Origin: Comamonadaceae bacterium
GTDB taxonomy: Bacteria > Pseudomonadota > Gammaproteobacteria > Burkholderiales > Burkholderiaceae_C
NCBI GenBank assembly: GCA_947454955.1
Contig: CANGLW010000008.1
Location: 1-64,000, forward strand
DNA length: 64,000 nt
Reading direction: 5' to 3'
The notes under the pieces were generated by a model. That model saw only the letters and a list, made by a program, of their open reading frames with translations, was not told where the DNA came from and ran no database searches. Position numbers and translations under genes: made by a program. Positions 27,998 to 38,002 of the stretch are shown piece after piece. The first letter of the stretch is position 1; every line of letters starts with the position of its first letter.

Positions 27998-29005
27998 ATG
28001 GCCCTCATTCAACTCGACCCCAACGCCCCTGAATTCACCCAGCGCTACATGAACCTGGCCGACCCGCGCCTGGGCGCTGAAGCGATTGCCTGCACCGACG
28101 ATTTCTTCGCGCCCATGAACCGCATGCTCACCCCTGAGCCCGCGCAGTTCATTCCCGGCAAGTACGACGACCACGGCAAGTGGATGGACGGCTGGGAAAG
28201 CCGCCGCAAACGCGTCAACGGCCACGACCACTGCGTGGTCAAGCTCGCACGCCGCGGCGTCATCCACGGCGTGGACCTCGACACCTCGCACTTCACTGGC
28301 AACTTCCCGCCTGCAGCCTCCATGGAAGGCTGCGACTGCGCCGGCACGCCCGATGACAGCACGGTGTGGACGCCCATCCTGGCCTCAGTCAACCTGCAGG
28401 GCAACCAGCACCACTACCACGCCATCGGCAGCGACCAGCCATTCACCCACATTCGCCTGCACATCTACCCCGATGGCGGCATTGCCCGCTTGCGCATTTA
28501 CGGCCAGCCTCAGCGTGACTGGTCCACAGCCTCGCGCAACGAGTTGTTTGACCTGGCCAGCGTGGAAAACGGTGGTTATGTGGTGGCCACCAACAACCAG
28601 CACTTTGGCTTGGCCAGCAACATGCTCATGCCCGGGCGTGGTGTGAACATGGGCGACGGTTGGGAAACCCGCCGCCGCCGCGAACCCGGCAACGACTGGT
28701 GCGTGATTGCCCTGGGCCAGCCTGGCGTGATTGAAAAAATCGAGGTCGACACCTGCCACTTCAAAGGCAACTACCCCGACCGCTGCTCCATCCAAGCCGC
28801 GTTCGTGCAGGGCGGCACCGACAGCTCGCTCATCACCCAAAGCATGTTCTGGCCGGTGTTGCTGCCCGAGCAAAAACTCAACATGGACTTGCAGCATTAC
28901 TTCGCTGCAGAGATTGCCAAGCTCGGCCCCATCAGCCACATCCGCTACAACATGCACCCCGACGGCGGCACCTCGCGCCTGCGTCTGTGGGGCCGATTGG
29001 CCTGA
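27998..29005 (+). CDS. alc: Allantoicase
   Basis: This 335-residue enzyme splits allantoate to ureidoglycolate and urea. It consists of two homologous jelly-roll halves: [19 protein letters not shown] with [20 protein letters not shown], and [19 protein letters not shown] with [16 protein letters not shown]. Length is normal. It lies 21 bp after puuD and overlaps no other gene. Ureidoglycolate is passed to AllA, encoded next. Confidence 0.96.
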   Translation: MALIQLDPNAPEFTQRYMNLADPRLGAEAIACTDDFFAPMNRMLTPEPAQFIPGKYDDHGKWMDGWESRRKRVNGHDHCVVKLARRGVIHGVDLDTSHFTGNFPPAASMEGCDCAGTPDDSTVWTPILASVNLQGNQHHYHAIGSDQPFTHIRLHIYPDGGIARLRIYGQPQRDWSTASRNELFDLASVENGGYVVATNNQHFGLASNMLMPGRGVNMGDGWETRRRREPGNDWCVIALGQPGVIEKIEVDTCHFKGNYPDRCSIQAAFVQGGTDSSLITQSMFWPVLLPEQKLNMDLQHYFAAEIAKLGPISHIRYNMHPDGGTSRLRLWGRLA

Positions 29006-29034
29006 TGTTTAGCTTGATGTCTTCAGGAGTTGAG

Positions 29035-29553
29035 ATGCCCACTTTGAACATTGAACGCTTGAGCCGCGACGCCTTCGCCCCCTTCGGTGAAGTCATCGCG
29101 CTTGAAGGCGCCAAGCACTACCCGATCAACAGCGGCACCACCGAGCGCTTCCACGCCCTGGCCGCAGTAGACGCTGCCACCCAAGGTGGCACGCCCTACA
29201 TCAGCTTGTTTCGCGGGCAGGCGCGCGCACTGCCTTTGCCCATCACCATCATGGAGCGCCACCCGCTGGGCAGCCAAGCCTTTGTGCCGCTCACGCAAAA
29301 CACGGCCGACGAATACCTGGTGGTGGTCGCGCCCCCTGGCGAATTTGATGCGGGCAAGCTGCGCGCTTTTCTGGCGCGTGGGTTTGAGGGCGTGAGTTAC
29401 GCCAAAGGCGTGTGGCACCACCCCCTGATTGCCCTGCACAAAACCAGCGACTTTGTGGTGGTGGACCGCTTGGGTGAAGGCGCGAACTGCGATGAGATTG
29501 AGCTGGACGGCTCGCTGGTGCTGGACGCGTCAGCGCTTCAAGCCGCGGCGTGA
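29035..29553 (+). CDS. allA: Ureidoglycolate lyase
   Basis: This 172-residue enzyme releases urea and glyoxylate from ureidoglycolate, ending the pathway. It has the cupin-like AllA features [42 protein letters not shown] and [10 protein letters not shown]. The ATG at 29035 follows TCAGGAGTTGAG, a strong ribosome site; the longer frame from 28987 would overlap alc. It is the last gene of the uraH operon, followed by a terminator. Confidence 0.95.
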   Translation: MPTLNIERLSRDAFAPFGEVIALEGAKHYPINSGTTERFHALAAVDAATQGGTPYISLFRGQARALPLPITIMERHPLGSQAFVPLTQNTADEYLVVVAPPGEFDAGKLRAFLARGFEGVSYAKGVWHHPLIALHKTSDFVVVDRLGEGANCDEIELDGSLVLDASALQAAA

Positions 29554-29590
29554 AACGTGGTGAGGCCTCAGAAGCCTCACCACCGTTTCT
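29554..29590. terminator. Terminator hairpin between convergent allA and rsmA
   Basis: TGGTGAGGC and GCCTCACCA form a perfect 9-bp stem with a 7-base loop, extended by AAACG and CCGTTT. It directly follows the allA stop and can serve both genes. Confidence 0.75.
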
Positions 29591-29602
29591 CATTCGGCGC
29601 GG

Positions 29603-30358
29603 CTAGATCTGCGCCAAGGCCACGTACTCGTGCACCGGCACTTCTTCGGCACGGCGCTGTAAATCAAAGGGCAGATCGATGCCCTGCGCTTCCATCCAAC
29701 GGCCCAGGGTGTGGCGCAAGATTTTGCGGCGCTGGCTGAAGGCCACTTGCACCAGCTCTTGCAAGCGCGTCACATCGAGCTGCGGGGGTGCCGCCAGCGG
29801 CACCATGCGCACCACGGCGCTGTCCACGCGCGGGGGCGGGTCGAAACTCTCGGGCGGCACGAACAGCACGTTCTCCATGGCGTAACGCCACTGCAGCATC
29901 ACACTCAAGCGGCCGTAGTCGCTGGTGGCGGGCTGGGCCACCATCCGGTCGATCACCTCTTTTTGCAACATAAAGTGCTGGTCTTGCACCACCGCCACGT
30001 GCTCGAGCAAATGAAACAAAATCGGCGTGGAGATGTTGTAGGGCAAGTTGCCCACCACTCTTAATTTTATAGCGCCCAAGTCTTGTGCCAGCCGGGTGAA
30101 ATCCACTTTAAGCACATCAGACTCGATGACCTTGAGCTGCACATGGCTGCGCAGTTTGGCGGCCAAATCGCGGTCGAGCTCAATCACATTCAAGTGGCCC
30201 AGGCGCTCCACCAGGGGCTGGGTGAGCGCGGCCAGGCCCGGGCCGATCTCCACCATCGGGTCGCCGGGCTGCGGCGCGATGGCCTGCACGATGGCGTCGA
30301 TGATGCCGTGGTCAGACAGGAAGTGCTGACCGAAGCGTTTGCGCGGGATGTGTTTCAA
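29603..30358 (-). CDS. rsmA: 16S rRNA adenine-1518/1519 dimethyltransferase
   Basis: The 251-residue KsgA/RsmA enzyme dimethylates two adenines in the 3' hairpin of 16S rRNA during small-subunit maturation. It has [17 protein letters not shown], the SAM motif [14 protein letters not shown] and the catalytic [10 protein letters not shown]. Length is slightly short but complete. It lies downstream of surA and lptD, as in many proteobacteria, but without pdxA in between. Confidence 0.96.
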   Translation of the reverse strand: MKHIPRKRFGQHFLSDHGIIDAIVQAIAPQPGDPMVEIGPGLAALTQPLVERLGHLNVIELDRDLAAKLRSHVQLKVIESDVLKVDFTRLAQDLGAIKLRVVGNLPYNISTPILFHLLEHVAVVQDQHFMLQKEVIDRMVAQPATSDYGRLSVMLQWRYAMENVLFVPPESFDPPPRVDSAVVRMVPLAAPPQLDVTRLQELVQVAFSQRRKILRHTLGRWMEAQGIDLPFDLQRRAEEVPVHEYVALAQI

Positions 30359-30400
30359 AACGTGGGGCGGTCCGGCAACGAGTGGCTCAAAGGACGTGGC

Positions 30401-31771
30401 TCAGGGTGTGGCCTGTGGGGGCTCGCGCAGCTCCACATAGGCTTTGGCACGCACCTCTTGCGCCCAAATGGCATACACCTCGTCGATTTTTTTCTCGCGC
30501 AACAGGTTGCGCACCTGTTCTCGTTGCTCGCGCTCGCTGATGGCCGCGTTGCGGCGCTCGAGCAGCTGAATCAAATGCACACCAAAACGTGAGATGAGCG
30601 GCTCGCTGATTTGGCCAGGCGCCAAGCGGTTGAGCACCTCTTCAAACTCAGGCACAAACTGCCCCGGGTTGGCCCAACCCAAATCGCCACCCGCAGACGC
30701 GCTGGCGTCTTGCGAGTTCTCTTTGGCCAAGGTCACAAAGTCGGTCTGGCCGGCGTTGATGCGGCGGCGGAAATCGTTGAGCTTGTCGCGCGCCATGCCT
30801 TCGGTCATTTGCGCGCTGGTGCGCAACAAAATATGGCGGGCACGCTGCTGCACCACGGTGGCGGCAGGCAGGCCTTCGCGGCGCTGCTCCACCAACTTCA
30901 ACACATGAAAACCAGCCCCGGAGCGCACAGGCCCGGCCACCTCACCCACCGCGGTGGTTTGCAGCGCTTCGACAAACAAAGGCGGGTAACGCTCAGGGCT
31001 GCGCAGGCCGAGTTGACCGCCGTTGTTGCGATCAGCCGAGTTGGACACCTCGCGCGCTAAAGCTGCAAAGTCTTCGCCGCTCTTGGCACGGGCCAGCACC
31101 CAGTTGGCGCGCACGCGCAAATCGTCAATTTTTTTCTCGTCCGCATCGTCAGGCACCGCCACCAAAATTTGCGCGATGTTGATGAGCTGCGGGCTGTTTT
31201 GGGTTTGCTCCTGCAGGTACTGGTCCACCTCCAGGTCGCTCACCCGCGCGCGCGGCTCCATGTCGCGTTCACGCAAGCGGGTGATGAGCAATTGCTCGCG
31301 CAACTGCTCGCGAAATTGTTTGAGCTCCATGCCGTCTGCAGCAATGCGCTGGTGCAGCTGCGCCACGGTGAGTTGGTTTTGGCGCGCCACCGATTGCTCG
31401 GCCTGGTCCACCACCGCATCGTCCACCCGCACCCCGGTGTCACGCGCGAGTTGCAGCTGCGCTTTGTCGCTGACCATGCGCTCGAGCACCTGGCGCGCCA
31501 GGTCCACCGCATCGGGCGCGGGGCGGCGTTGGGCTGCGAACTGCTGCAGCACGCGGCGCAGCTCCACGCTCACCTGGTGGTTGGTGATGGGCTCGTTGTT
31601 GACCACCGCCACGATGAAGTCGGCCGCACGTTGCGCGTCGCTGGGCGGCGGTGCGGTGGCGGGCATCTCGGGGCCGATGTTGCGCGAGAGGCGCAAGCCC
31701 TGCGCAGCCAGCTGTGGGCTGGTCAGGGTGGCAAGGACGGCCAGGGTGAGGGCCAAAACAGGTGATTGCAT
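30401..31771 (-). CDS. surA: Periplasmic chaperone / peptidyl-prolyl isomerase SurA
   Basis: The 456-residue chaperone for outer-membrane proteins begins with a signal peptide (MQSPVLALTLAVLATLTSP, then QLAAQG). An N-terminal SurA domain (DFIVAVVNNEPITNHQV) is followed by two parvulin domains: INIAQILVAVPDDAD to RSGAGFHVLKLVEQ, and ARHILLRTSAQMTEG to FGVHLIQLLERR. ATG 31771 is 5 bp after the lptD stop; a TTG at 31780 is rejected. Its client LptD is encoded immediately upstream, a functionally meaningful pairing. Confidence 0.95.
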   Translation of the reverse strand: MQSPVLALTLAVLATLTSPQLAAQGLRLSRNIGPEMPATAPPPSDAQRAADFIVAVVNNEPITNHQVSVELRRVLQQFAAQRRPAPDAVDLARQVLERMVSDKAQLQLARDTGVRVDDAVVDQAEQSVARQNQLTVAQLHQRIAADGMELKQFREQLREQLLITRLRERDMEPRARVSDLEVDQYLQEQTQNSPQLINIAQILVAVPDDADEKKIDDLRVRANWVLARAKSGEDFAALAREVSNSADRNNGGQLGLRSPERYPPLFVEALQTTAVGEVAGPVRSGAGFHVLKLVEQRREGLPAATVVQQRARHILLRTSAQMTEGMARDKLNDFRRRINAGQTDFVTLAKENSQDASASAGGDLGWANPGQFVPEFEEVLNRLAPGQISEPLISRFGVHLIQLLERRNAAISEREQREQVRNLLREKKIDEVYAIWAQEVRAKAYVELREPPQATP

Positions 31772-31776
31772 AAGCC

Positions 31777-34263
31777 TCAATCGTAATTGCTGAACCGACT
31801 CGGGGCGGAGGTGGTCTCACGCAGGGTCTGGTAACGGGGAATGTTGGTCTTGAGGGTGGACAGCGGATCGATGCCCAAGCGCGAGAAACCGACAAACTCC
31901 AATTGGAACATCAGACGCTGGTTGCTGGTGACCAGGCCGGTGGAGAGCTTTTCCACCACCACGCGCCCAAGCCAGCACCCTGCATCGTACTCAAAGCCCA
32001 CGATCGAGTCGACCAATTTGGCCTCGGCCAGGCTGTAGTTCATGCGGCCCACGCTGTACCAGCGGTCAGCGCCCAGGCCGCGGCCCGAACCGCCCGCATC
32101 CGGCGGCTCGGCCGACCACGGCGCGGACAGCGGCCACTGCCAGCCCACGTCGACCAGCTCGCTGGTGTCGCGCTGGAAACGGTAGGCCATGTTCACCACG
32201 CGGTAGTTGCCCGGGTGGTAACGCGCGCCCACGGTGGAGCGCACCGACTGCTGGGTGGTGGGGTTGTACTGCACCAGCGAGTCCAGCACCCAGCGGTTAT
32301 CAAGGTTCACACCGGCGCCCAGCAAGATGTCGCTGATGCCTGAGGGCGAGTACGCGCCGTTGGGCAGCGTGACGCGCTGGTCTTCCAAACGAAAGCGCTG
32401 CGCCACAGCCAGGCGCACTTGCTCGGCCCCGGTGCGCGGGTCGAGGAAACGGGTGGTCACGCCGGTGGTCAGCAGGTTGTTATCCGAAATACGGTCGTGG
32501 CCGACGAAGGCGTTGTCGGTGTAAATGCTGGCGAAGTTGAAGTCGCTCAGGCCCGAGTCGTAATTGGGCAGATAGCTTTGGTTCCGGTAGGGCGTGTAGG
32601 TGTAATAGGCCCGCGGCTCCAGGGTTTGGGTGAGGTCGCGGCCGAAATAGTTGGCCGAGCGCTCGAACACCAAACCACTGTCCAGGCTGAAGGTGGGCAC
32701 CGAGCGGCTGGCCGTCATGTCGCCGGTGGAGATCGGCATGTCAAACTGGTAGCTGGTGGTGTGCAGCTGCACCTTGGGTGTGACAAAACCAAAGGCGCTC
32801 ACCATCGGGCGGCTGAGCTGCGCCAGCATGAAGCTGCGCTGGCCGTTGGTTTGCCCGGTGAGGGTGCGGTCGGAATAAAACTGGGTGTAGTCGCCGTCCA
32901 CCGACATGTCAAACCCGTTCACATCCAACTTACCAAAACGACCGGCGAGCTGCGGCAAGCGGTCGTAAGGCGGCACGATGGGGGAGGTCGGGTCTTGCAG
33001 GGTTTGCCACTTGAGGGTGCGCAGGGTGGCGCTGTAGTCGCCACGCGCCCAGGTCAGCAGCGCGTCGCTGGGCAGCAAACGCTGGGTGAGCGAGGTGCCT
33101 GCGCGAGGGAAATCGCGCCAGTAATTGTCATCACTCACCCGGTTCAAGTTGAGGTTGAGCCCCAGGTTGCCCACACCGTCGATGCCGGTGGCAATCGTGC
33201 CCAGGTGCTGGTAAGAGCCGCCCCAGCGGTCGGTGCCGCTGAGCAAATCACCGGGCATGTAGTTCGCGCGGAACTTGCCGTTGTAGGTGGGCTCGAGATA
33301 GCGGAACTCGGCGCCCAAATCCAAGCCGCGCTTGCTCATCAAGGTGGGGTAGAGCGTCAAGTCGCGGTTGGGGGCGATGTCGAAATAGTAGGGCGCGGTG
33401 ACCTGCGTGCCGCTGATGCTGTCCACCCCGAAGGTGGGGGCGAGCGCGCCGGACTTGCGCTTCTCGCTCATGGAAAAGCCCAGGCTGGAGATGTTCAAAA
33501 AAGGCACGCCCTGAAAGCTCAGTTGCGCGTCTTCGGCCACCCCCACCTCGTCTTCACCGTCGATGCGCAAGGTGACGGCGCGCATCATCCATTCGGGCAT
33601 CCAACTCGGGCCGGGTTTTCGCTCACAGGTGGTGAAGGTGGCGTTGCGGATGACAGCGCGTTTGTCATCGATGAAATCCACACGGGTGGCTTGGCCGTGG
33701 GCGTTGTTGCTCAGAAATTGATAGCTGGGCTGGGTGAAGAAGCCCTCAAAGGCGTCCACCTTGAGCTCCATGGCCGGGCCTTCGAACACATTGCCCGCGC
33801 GGTTGATGCGCACATGCCCCTGGGCCTTGGCCAGGTCGTCGGGCTGGTAGTAGTCCAACTTGTCGGCGCGGATGGTGGTGTCGCCCCGGCGCAGCAACAC
33901 CGAGCCGGTGATGAGCATGTCCAAGTCCGGGCGGCCGGTGAGCAGATCGCCGTACAAAAATGTGGGCAGGGCGCGGCGCTGCTCGTCCGAAATTTTCTCG
34001 TTCAAGCGTGAGGTGCTGCGCAGGCGGATGGGGGAGTCTGGCGCAGCAGCTGTGGGCGCAGGGCGCGAGGATTCAGTGCGCGTGGCTTCGGTCAGCATGC
34101 CGGTGTTGCCAGGTACTGGCTGCGCCCACACCGAGACGCTCATCAAGCCCATCAACCACACACCGCCCTGCCAAGGCCTTGGCCATCTGGCGTGCCGCAC
34201 CGTGGCCCATGCACCTGAACGGGGCAAGACCCGGTTCAAGAACTCCGGCATAGCAGGGGGCAT
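31777..34263 (-). CDS. lptD: LPS-assembly outer membrane protein LptD
   Basis: This protein of about 828 residues inserts lipopolysaccharide into the outer leaflet, with LptE. The N-terminal part after the signal-like segment (WLMGLMSVSVWAQ) is an OstA/LptA-like beta-jelly roll (MLITGSVLLRRGDTTIRADK, then DYYQPDDLAKAQGHVRI). The rest is a 26-strand barrel with SMSEKRKSGALAPTFG and many aromatic-ended strands, and two Cys in C-terminal YDAGCW. ATG 34263 and ATG 34251 are both possible starts. It is divergent from the amgK-like gene. Confidence 0.95.
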   Translation of the reverse strand: MPPAMPEFLNRVLPRSGAWATVRHARWPRPWQGGVWLMGLMSVSVWAQPVPGNTGMLTEATRTESSRPAPTAAAPDSPIRLRSTSRLNEKISDEQRRALPTFLYGDLLTGRPDLDMLITGSVLLRRGDTTIRADKLDYYQPDDLAKAQGHVRINRAGNVFEGPAMELKVDAFEGFFTQPSYQFLSNNAHGQATRVDFIDDKRAVIRNATFTTCERKPGPSWMPEWMMRAVTLRIDGEDEVGVAEDAQLSFQGVPFLNISSLGFSMSEKRKSGALAPTFGVDSISGTQVTAPYYFDIAPNRDLTLYPTLMSKRGLDLGAEFRYLEPTYNGKFRANYMPGDLLSGTDRWGGSYQHLGTIATGIDGVGNLGLNLNLNRVSDDNYWRDFPRAGTSLTQRLLPSDALLTWARGDYSATLRTLKWQTLQDPTSPIVPPYDRLPQLAGRFGKLDVNGFDMSVDGDYTQFYSDRTLTGQTNGQRSFMLAQLSRPMVSAFGFVTPKVQLHTTSYQFDMPISTGDMTASRSVPTFSLDSGLVFERSANYFGRDLTQTLEPRAYYTYTPYRNQSYLPNYDSGLSDFNFASIYTDNAFVGHDRISDNNLLTTGVTTRFLDPRTGAEQVRLAVAQRFRLEDQRVTLPNGAYSPSGISDILLGAGVNLDNRWVLDSLVQYNPTTQQSVRSTVGARYHPGNYRVVNMAYRFQRDTSELVDVGWQWPLSAPWSAEPPDAGGSGRGLGADRWYSVGRMNYSLAEAKLVDSIVGFEYDAGCWLGRVVVEKLSTGLVTSNQRLMFQLEFVGFSRLGIDPLSTLKTNIPRYQTLRETTSAPSRFSNYD

Positions 34264-34307
34264 CAGGGCAAGTTTCACGGTGGCAGCTTTGTAGAATGGA
34301 ATTATCC

Positions 34308-35411
34308 ATGACACCCACCTCTGCCCCCGCCCAGGTCACCTGGGCCGACCCCCAGCGCAAAGCCGCGTTTGACGCTTGGTTGACCACCATCAGCGGCCCC
34401 CATCATCTGAGCGTGCCCAGCCTGCGCCTGGCCTCGGCAGATGCGAGCTTTCGCCGTTACCTGCGCATAGATGCGACACACGGCACGCGCATCATCATGG
34501 ACGCGCCGCCTGAGAAGGAAAACTGCCAGCCCTTTGTGCAGGTGGCAAAGTTGATGCAAGCCGCCGGTTTGCGCGCGCCCGAGGTGCTGGCCTGGGACGA
34601 GGCGCAGGGCTTCATGCTGCTGACCGACCTGGGCAGCCACACCATGATGCAGGCCATGAAACAAGCCGGCACCCTGGAGACCTTCGCGCCCAACCTGCCC
34701 CTGTACCTGCAGGCGGTGGACGCGCTGATTGCTTGGCAACTGGCATCCAAGCCGGGTGTGCTGCCCGCTTACGACGAAGCGCTGTTGCGCCGTGAACTCG
34801 CGCTGTTTCCCGACTGGCACATCGCCCAGCACCGCGGCATCACCTTGTCGGAGACGCAACGCACCACCTTGGATGCCGCGTTTGACCGCATCGTGGCGGA
34901 GAACTTGCGCTGGCCGTCCGTCTACGTTCATCGCGACTTCATGCCTAGAAATTTGATGATGGGTGGTCCAGCGTCTGGTGATGCCTCCACGCTCGGCTCA
35001 GCCTTAGGCGTCCTCGATTTCCAAGACGCGGTCTACGGCCCCATCACTTACGACATCGCCAGCCTGATGCGCGATGCGTTTTTGACCTGGGACGAGGAGC
35101 ATGTGCTCGATGTGACCATCCGCTACTGGCAGCAAGCGCGCAAGGCGGGGCTGCCGGTGGGTGATGACTTTGGCGAGTTTTACAAAGGCGTGGAGTGGAT
35201 GGGTCTGCAGCGCCACTTGAAGGTAGCAGGCATTTTTGCGCGCTTGACGCTGCGTGACGGTAAGCCGCAGTACCTGGCCGATGCACCGCGCTTCATCGCT
35301 TACATCCGCGCGACGTGCAGCCGCTACATTGAGCTCAAACCTTTGCTGCGTTTGGTCGAAGAGATCGAAGGCATCAAACCACCCGAGGTGTTTGCGTTTG
35401 GGCGCAGTTAA
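34308..35411 (+). CDS. amgK: Aminoglycoside-phosphotransferase-like sugar kinase, probable MurNAc/GlcNAc kinase
   Basis: This 367-residue kinase has the choline/aminoglycoside kinase fold. The catalytic loop is VYVHRDFMPRNLMM (H-x-D....N) and the metal-binding Asp is in GVLDFQDAVYGP. It is divergent from lptD, exactly where amgK lies in Pseudomonas, so it probably makes MurNAc-1-phosphate for MurU in the peptidoglycan recycling shortcut that leads to fosfomycin tolerance. The partner murU is at 13.7 kb. I use ATG 34308. Confidence 0.85.
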   Translation: MTPTSAPAQVTWADPQRKAAFDAWLTTISGPHHLSVPSLRLASADASFRRYLRIDATHGTRIIMDAPPEKENCQPFVQVAKLMQAAGLRAPEVLAWDEAQGFMLLTDLGSHTMMQAMKQAGTLETFAPNLPLYLQAVDALIAWQLASKPGVLPAYDEALLRRELALFPDWHIAQHRGITLSETQRTTLDAAFDRIVAENLRWPSVYVHRDFMPRNLMMGGPASGDASTLGSALGVLDFQDAVYGPITYDIASLMRDAFLTWDEEHVLDVTIRYWQQARKAGLPVGDDFGEFYKGVEWMGLQRHLKVAGIFARLTLRDGKPQYLADAPRFIAYIRATCSRYIELKPLLRLVEEIEGIKPPEVFAFGRS

Positions 35412-35465
35412 GCCCGGTAAGCCTTGTCCTCCATCACCTCAAAGCTCCTGAATTCATAGCACCAC

Positions 35466-36200
35466 ATGCCACGTTTTTATTGCCCGCTTCCCCTGCAGGT
35501 CGGCCTTGAGCTCAACCTGCCTTCGGGTGCAGCGCGCCATGTGCAGGTGCTGCGGTTCCAGCCCGGCGACACGCTCACGCTTTTCAACCACGGCCCGGGT
35601 GTGGACAGCGCGGGCGGTGAGTTTGAAGCCACCGTCACCCACATGGGCCGCAGCGAGGTGGGCGTGCGCATCACCTCGCACCATGCGGTAGAGCGCGAAG
35701 TATCACGGCGCGTGCACATTGCCTTGGGCATGCCTGCGAACGAGCGCATGGACTGGCTGGTGGAAAAAGCCACCGAGCTGGGCATGGCCAGCTTGCAACC
35801 GCTGGCCACCGAGCGCACGGTGATCAAACTCAGCGGCGAACGGGCCGAGAAAAAACAAGCCCACTGGCAAAGCGTGGCGGTGGCAGCATGCGAACAATGC
35901 GGTGGCAACCGCGTGCCGCCGGTGCATCCAGTTCAAAAACTCGAGGCTTGGTTGGCACAACCTCGCAGCGGCTTGAAGCTGCTGCTCTCGCTCCAAACAG
36001 GTAGCCAGCCTCTGAGTTATCTGCTATCAAACCAAGAGCAAGACATCACCTTTCTGGCTGGTCCTGAGGGCGGTTTGAGCCCACAAGAAGAGGCTGCAGC
36101 CCTCGCAGCAGGCTTTGTGCCGGTGACTTTGGGGCCGCGTGTGCTGCGATCAGAAACCGCGCCCTTGGCCGCCCTGGCTGTGTTGGCGGCCTTGTCTTAA
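35466..36200 (+). CDS. rsmE: 16S rRNA uracil-1498 N3-methyltransferase
   Basis: The 244-residue SPOUT methyltransferase begins MPRFYCPLPLQVGLELNLPS and has the RNA-binding N-terminal domain with HVQVLRFQPGDTLTLFN. The SPOUT knot contains ITFLAGPEGGLSPQEEAAA and LGPRVLRSETAPLAALAVL. Length is usual. The coding DNA at 36021-36039 contains a repeat-like CTGCTATCAAACCAAGAGC. It ends 1 bp before the convergent SulP gene. Confidence 0.95.
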   Translation: MPRFYCPLPLQVGLELNLPSGAARHVQVLRFQPGDTLTLFNHGPGVDSAGGEFEATVTHMGRSEVGVRITSHHAVEREVSRRVHIALGMPANERMDWLVEKATELGMASLQPLATERTVIKLSGERAEKKQAHWQSVAVAACEQCGGNRVPPVHPVQKLEAWLAQPRSGLKLLLSLQTGSQPLSYLLSNQEQDITFLAGPEGGLSPQEEAAALAAGFVPVTLGPRVLRSETAPLAALAVLAALS

Positions 36201-36201
36201 T

Positions 36202-37860
36202 TCAGGTCAAGGCCTTCATGGCCTCGAGCATCTCGGCATCGGTGCGGTAGAGCCGCAAATCATCAGCCGGCAACAGTTCACCCGCGCGTTTGAGCGCCGT
36301 TTCTACCGGCAGCTTGATGCCACTGATGTGCAGCACCACACCGCGCGCATGCAGTTGCGCCCTCAGCTGTGCGAACACCTCCACCCCGGTCACATCAATA
36401 CGGTTGATGGGCTGGGCCAGCAGCACCACGTGCTGCAGCTGCGGGTGCGCCAGCAAGTGTTCGCTGAGCTTGCGCTCGAACGCGCTGGCAGCGGCAAAGT
36501 CCAACTCAGCATCCATGCGCAGCGCGTAGGTGTGCGGCGCCAAAGGCGGCAAGTGCCACAGGTGGCGATCGCGCAGCGAGCCGTCCGGGTGCAGGCCCAC
36601 CTCGATGATGCGCGGGTGCAAATGGTTGTGCAAAAAATGCGACAAACCCATCACCACACCAGCCAGCACGCCCCAGTAAATGCGCGGTGCGGTCAGCAGG
36701 GTGATGACAAAGGTCACCCCGGCGGTGGCCGCCTCGACCCGCTGAATGCGCCACAGCCGCACAAACGCTTGCGGGCGCAGCAAACCCGCCACGGCCATCA
36801 CCACCACGGCCGACAGCACCGCGCGTGGCACGTCATACAGCGCCTCGGTCATCAGCAACGTTGTGCCCACCAAAACCGCGGTGATCACCGCAGCCCAGCC
36901 CGTGCGCGCCCCGGCCGCCAAGTACACCGCCGAGCGCGAAAACGACGCGCTGGTGGCAAAGCTGCCGCACAAAGCCGAGGCCAGCTTGGCCAGGCCTTGG
37001 CCCATCAAATCTTGGTTGTCATCCCAGCGTTTGCCCTCGCGCTGGTTTTCGGTGCGCGCGCTCGAGGCAGTTTCTAAAAAGCTCACCAACGCAATCACCA
37101 TGGCGGGCACCAAGAGGCTGCTCAAGGTCTCGTAGCCCGGCCACATGGGCAGTTGCAGGGCAGGCAGGCCCGCCGGCAATTGGCCAATGACCTCGCCACC
37201 GCGCGCAGCAAACCCCGTGAAGTGGCTCACCACCGCAGCCCCCACCACCACCAGCATGATGAGCGGCCAGCGCGGCGCCCAAAGTTTGCCCGCCCACAAA
37301 ACGAGCAAGCTCAGCACCCCGTAGCCCAGGGCGGCCGCGTCAAAGTGTCCTTGCTCGGGGCCACTGACAAAGCCAGACAAGCCCTGCGGCAAGCCCAACA
37401 AAGCGCCGAGCTGCGAGGCGATGATGAGCAAGGCCGCAGCCTGGGTGAAACCCGTCATCACCGGTGAGCTGATGAGGTTGAGCAACCAGCCGTAAGCCCC
37501 TGCGCCCAGCGTGAACTGCAACACACCCGAGAGCAGCGCGAGCCACACAGCAAGTTGCACCCACAACACACTGCCCGGCTCGGCCATACCGGTGAGCGAG
37601 GCGCTGATGAGCAAACACGTCAGCGCCGTGGGGCCGACCGACAAGCGCGTGGAGCCGCCCCACATCACACCCACCAAGGCGGGCAACACCGCCGCGTACA
37701 GCCCGGTGACCACTGGCATGCCCGCCAAGGCCGCGTAAGCCACCGACTGCGGCACCATCAGCAAGGTCACCGTCAAGCCCGCCAACAGTTCTTGGCGCCA
37801 CAGCGCGGCATGGGGGCGGGGCCACTTCAAAAACGGCAAGAGGTGCTGCAAGCGAGGCAT
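36202..37860 (-). CDS. SulP-family inorganic anion transporter with STAS domain
   Basis: The 552-residue inner-membrane transporter has about 10-12 membrane segments, including the SulP signature region LLMVPQSVAYAALAGMPVVT, then GLYAAVLPALVGVMWGGSTRLSVGPTAL. Residues from about 430 form a cytoplasmic STAS domain (VVLLAQPINRIDVTGVEVFA). Substrates of such proteins are sulphate, bicarbonate or dicarboxylates; no choice can be made here. I use ATG 37860 (MPRLQHLLPFLKW); longer frames run into the promoter of the divergent MFS gene. Confidence 0.9.
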   Translation of the reverse strand: MPRLQHLLPFLKWPRPHAALWRQELLAGLTVTLLMVPQSVAYAALAGMPVVTGLYAAVLPALVGVMWGGSTRLSVGPTALTCLLISASLTGMAEPGSVLWVQLAVWLALLSGVLQFTLGAGAYGWLLNLISSPVMTGFTQAAALLIIASQLGALLGLPQGLSGFVSGPEQGHFDAAALGYGVLSLLVLWAGKLWAPRWPLIMLVVVGAAVVSHFTGFAARGGEVIGQLPAGLPALQLPMWPGYETLSSLLVPAMVIALVSFLETASSARTENQREGKRWDDNQDLMGQGLAKLASALCGSFATSASFSRSAVYLAAGARTGWAAVITAVLVGTTLLMTEALYDVPRAVLSAVVVMAVAGLLRPQAFVRLWRIQRVEAATAGVTFVITLLTAPRIYWGVLAGVVMGLSHFLHNHLHPRIIEVGLHPDGSLRDRHLWHLPPLAPHTYALRMDAELDFAAASAFERKLSEHLLAHPQLQHVVLLAQPINRIDVTGVEVFAQLRAQLHARGVVLHISGIKLPVETALKRAGELLPADDLRLYRTDAEMLEAMKALT

Positions 37861-38002
37861 GGCCACCATTGTGCACGTGGGTCTGAGCCCATCAACCGTA
37901 CAAGCCCTGTCGACCTGGTGACTGGCCGATGAACGCCAGGGCGCACAATAGATCACCCACCCACCATCAGACCCACCACAACGGCGCACAACGCTACCCC
38001 CT

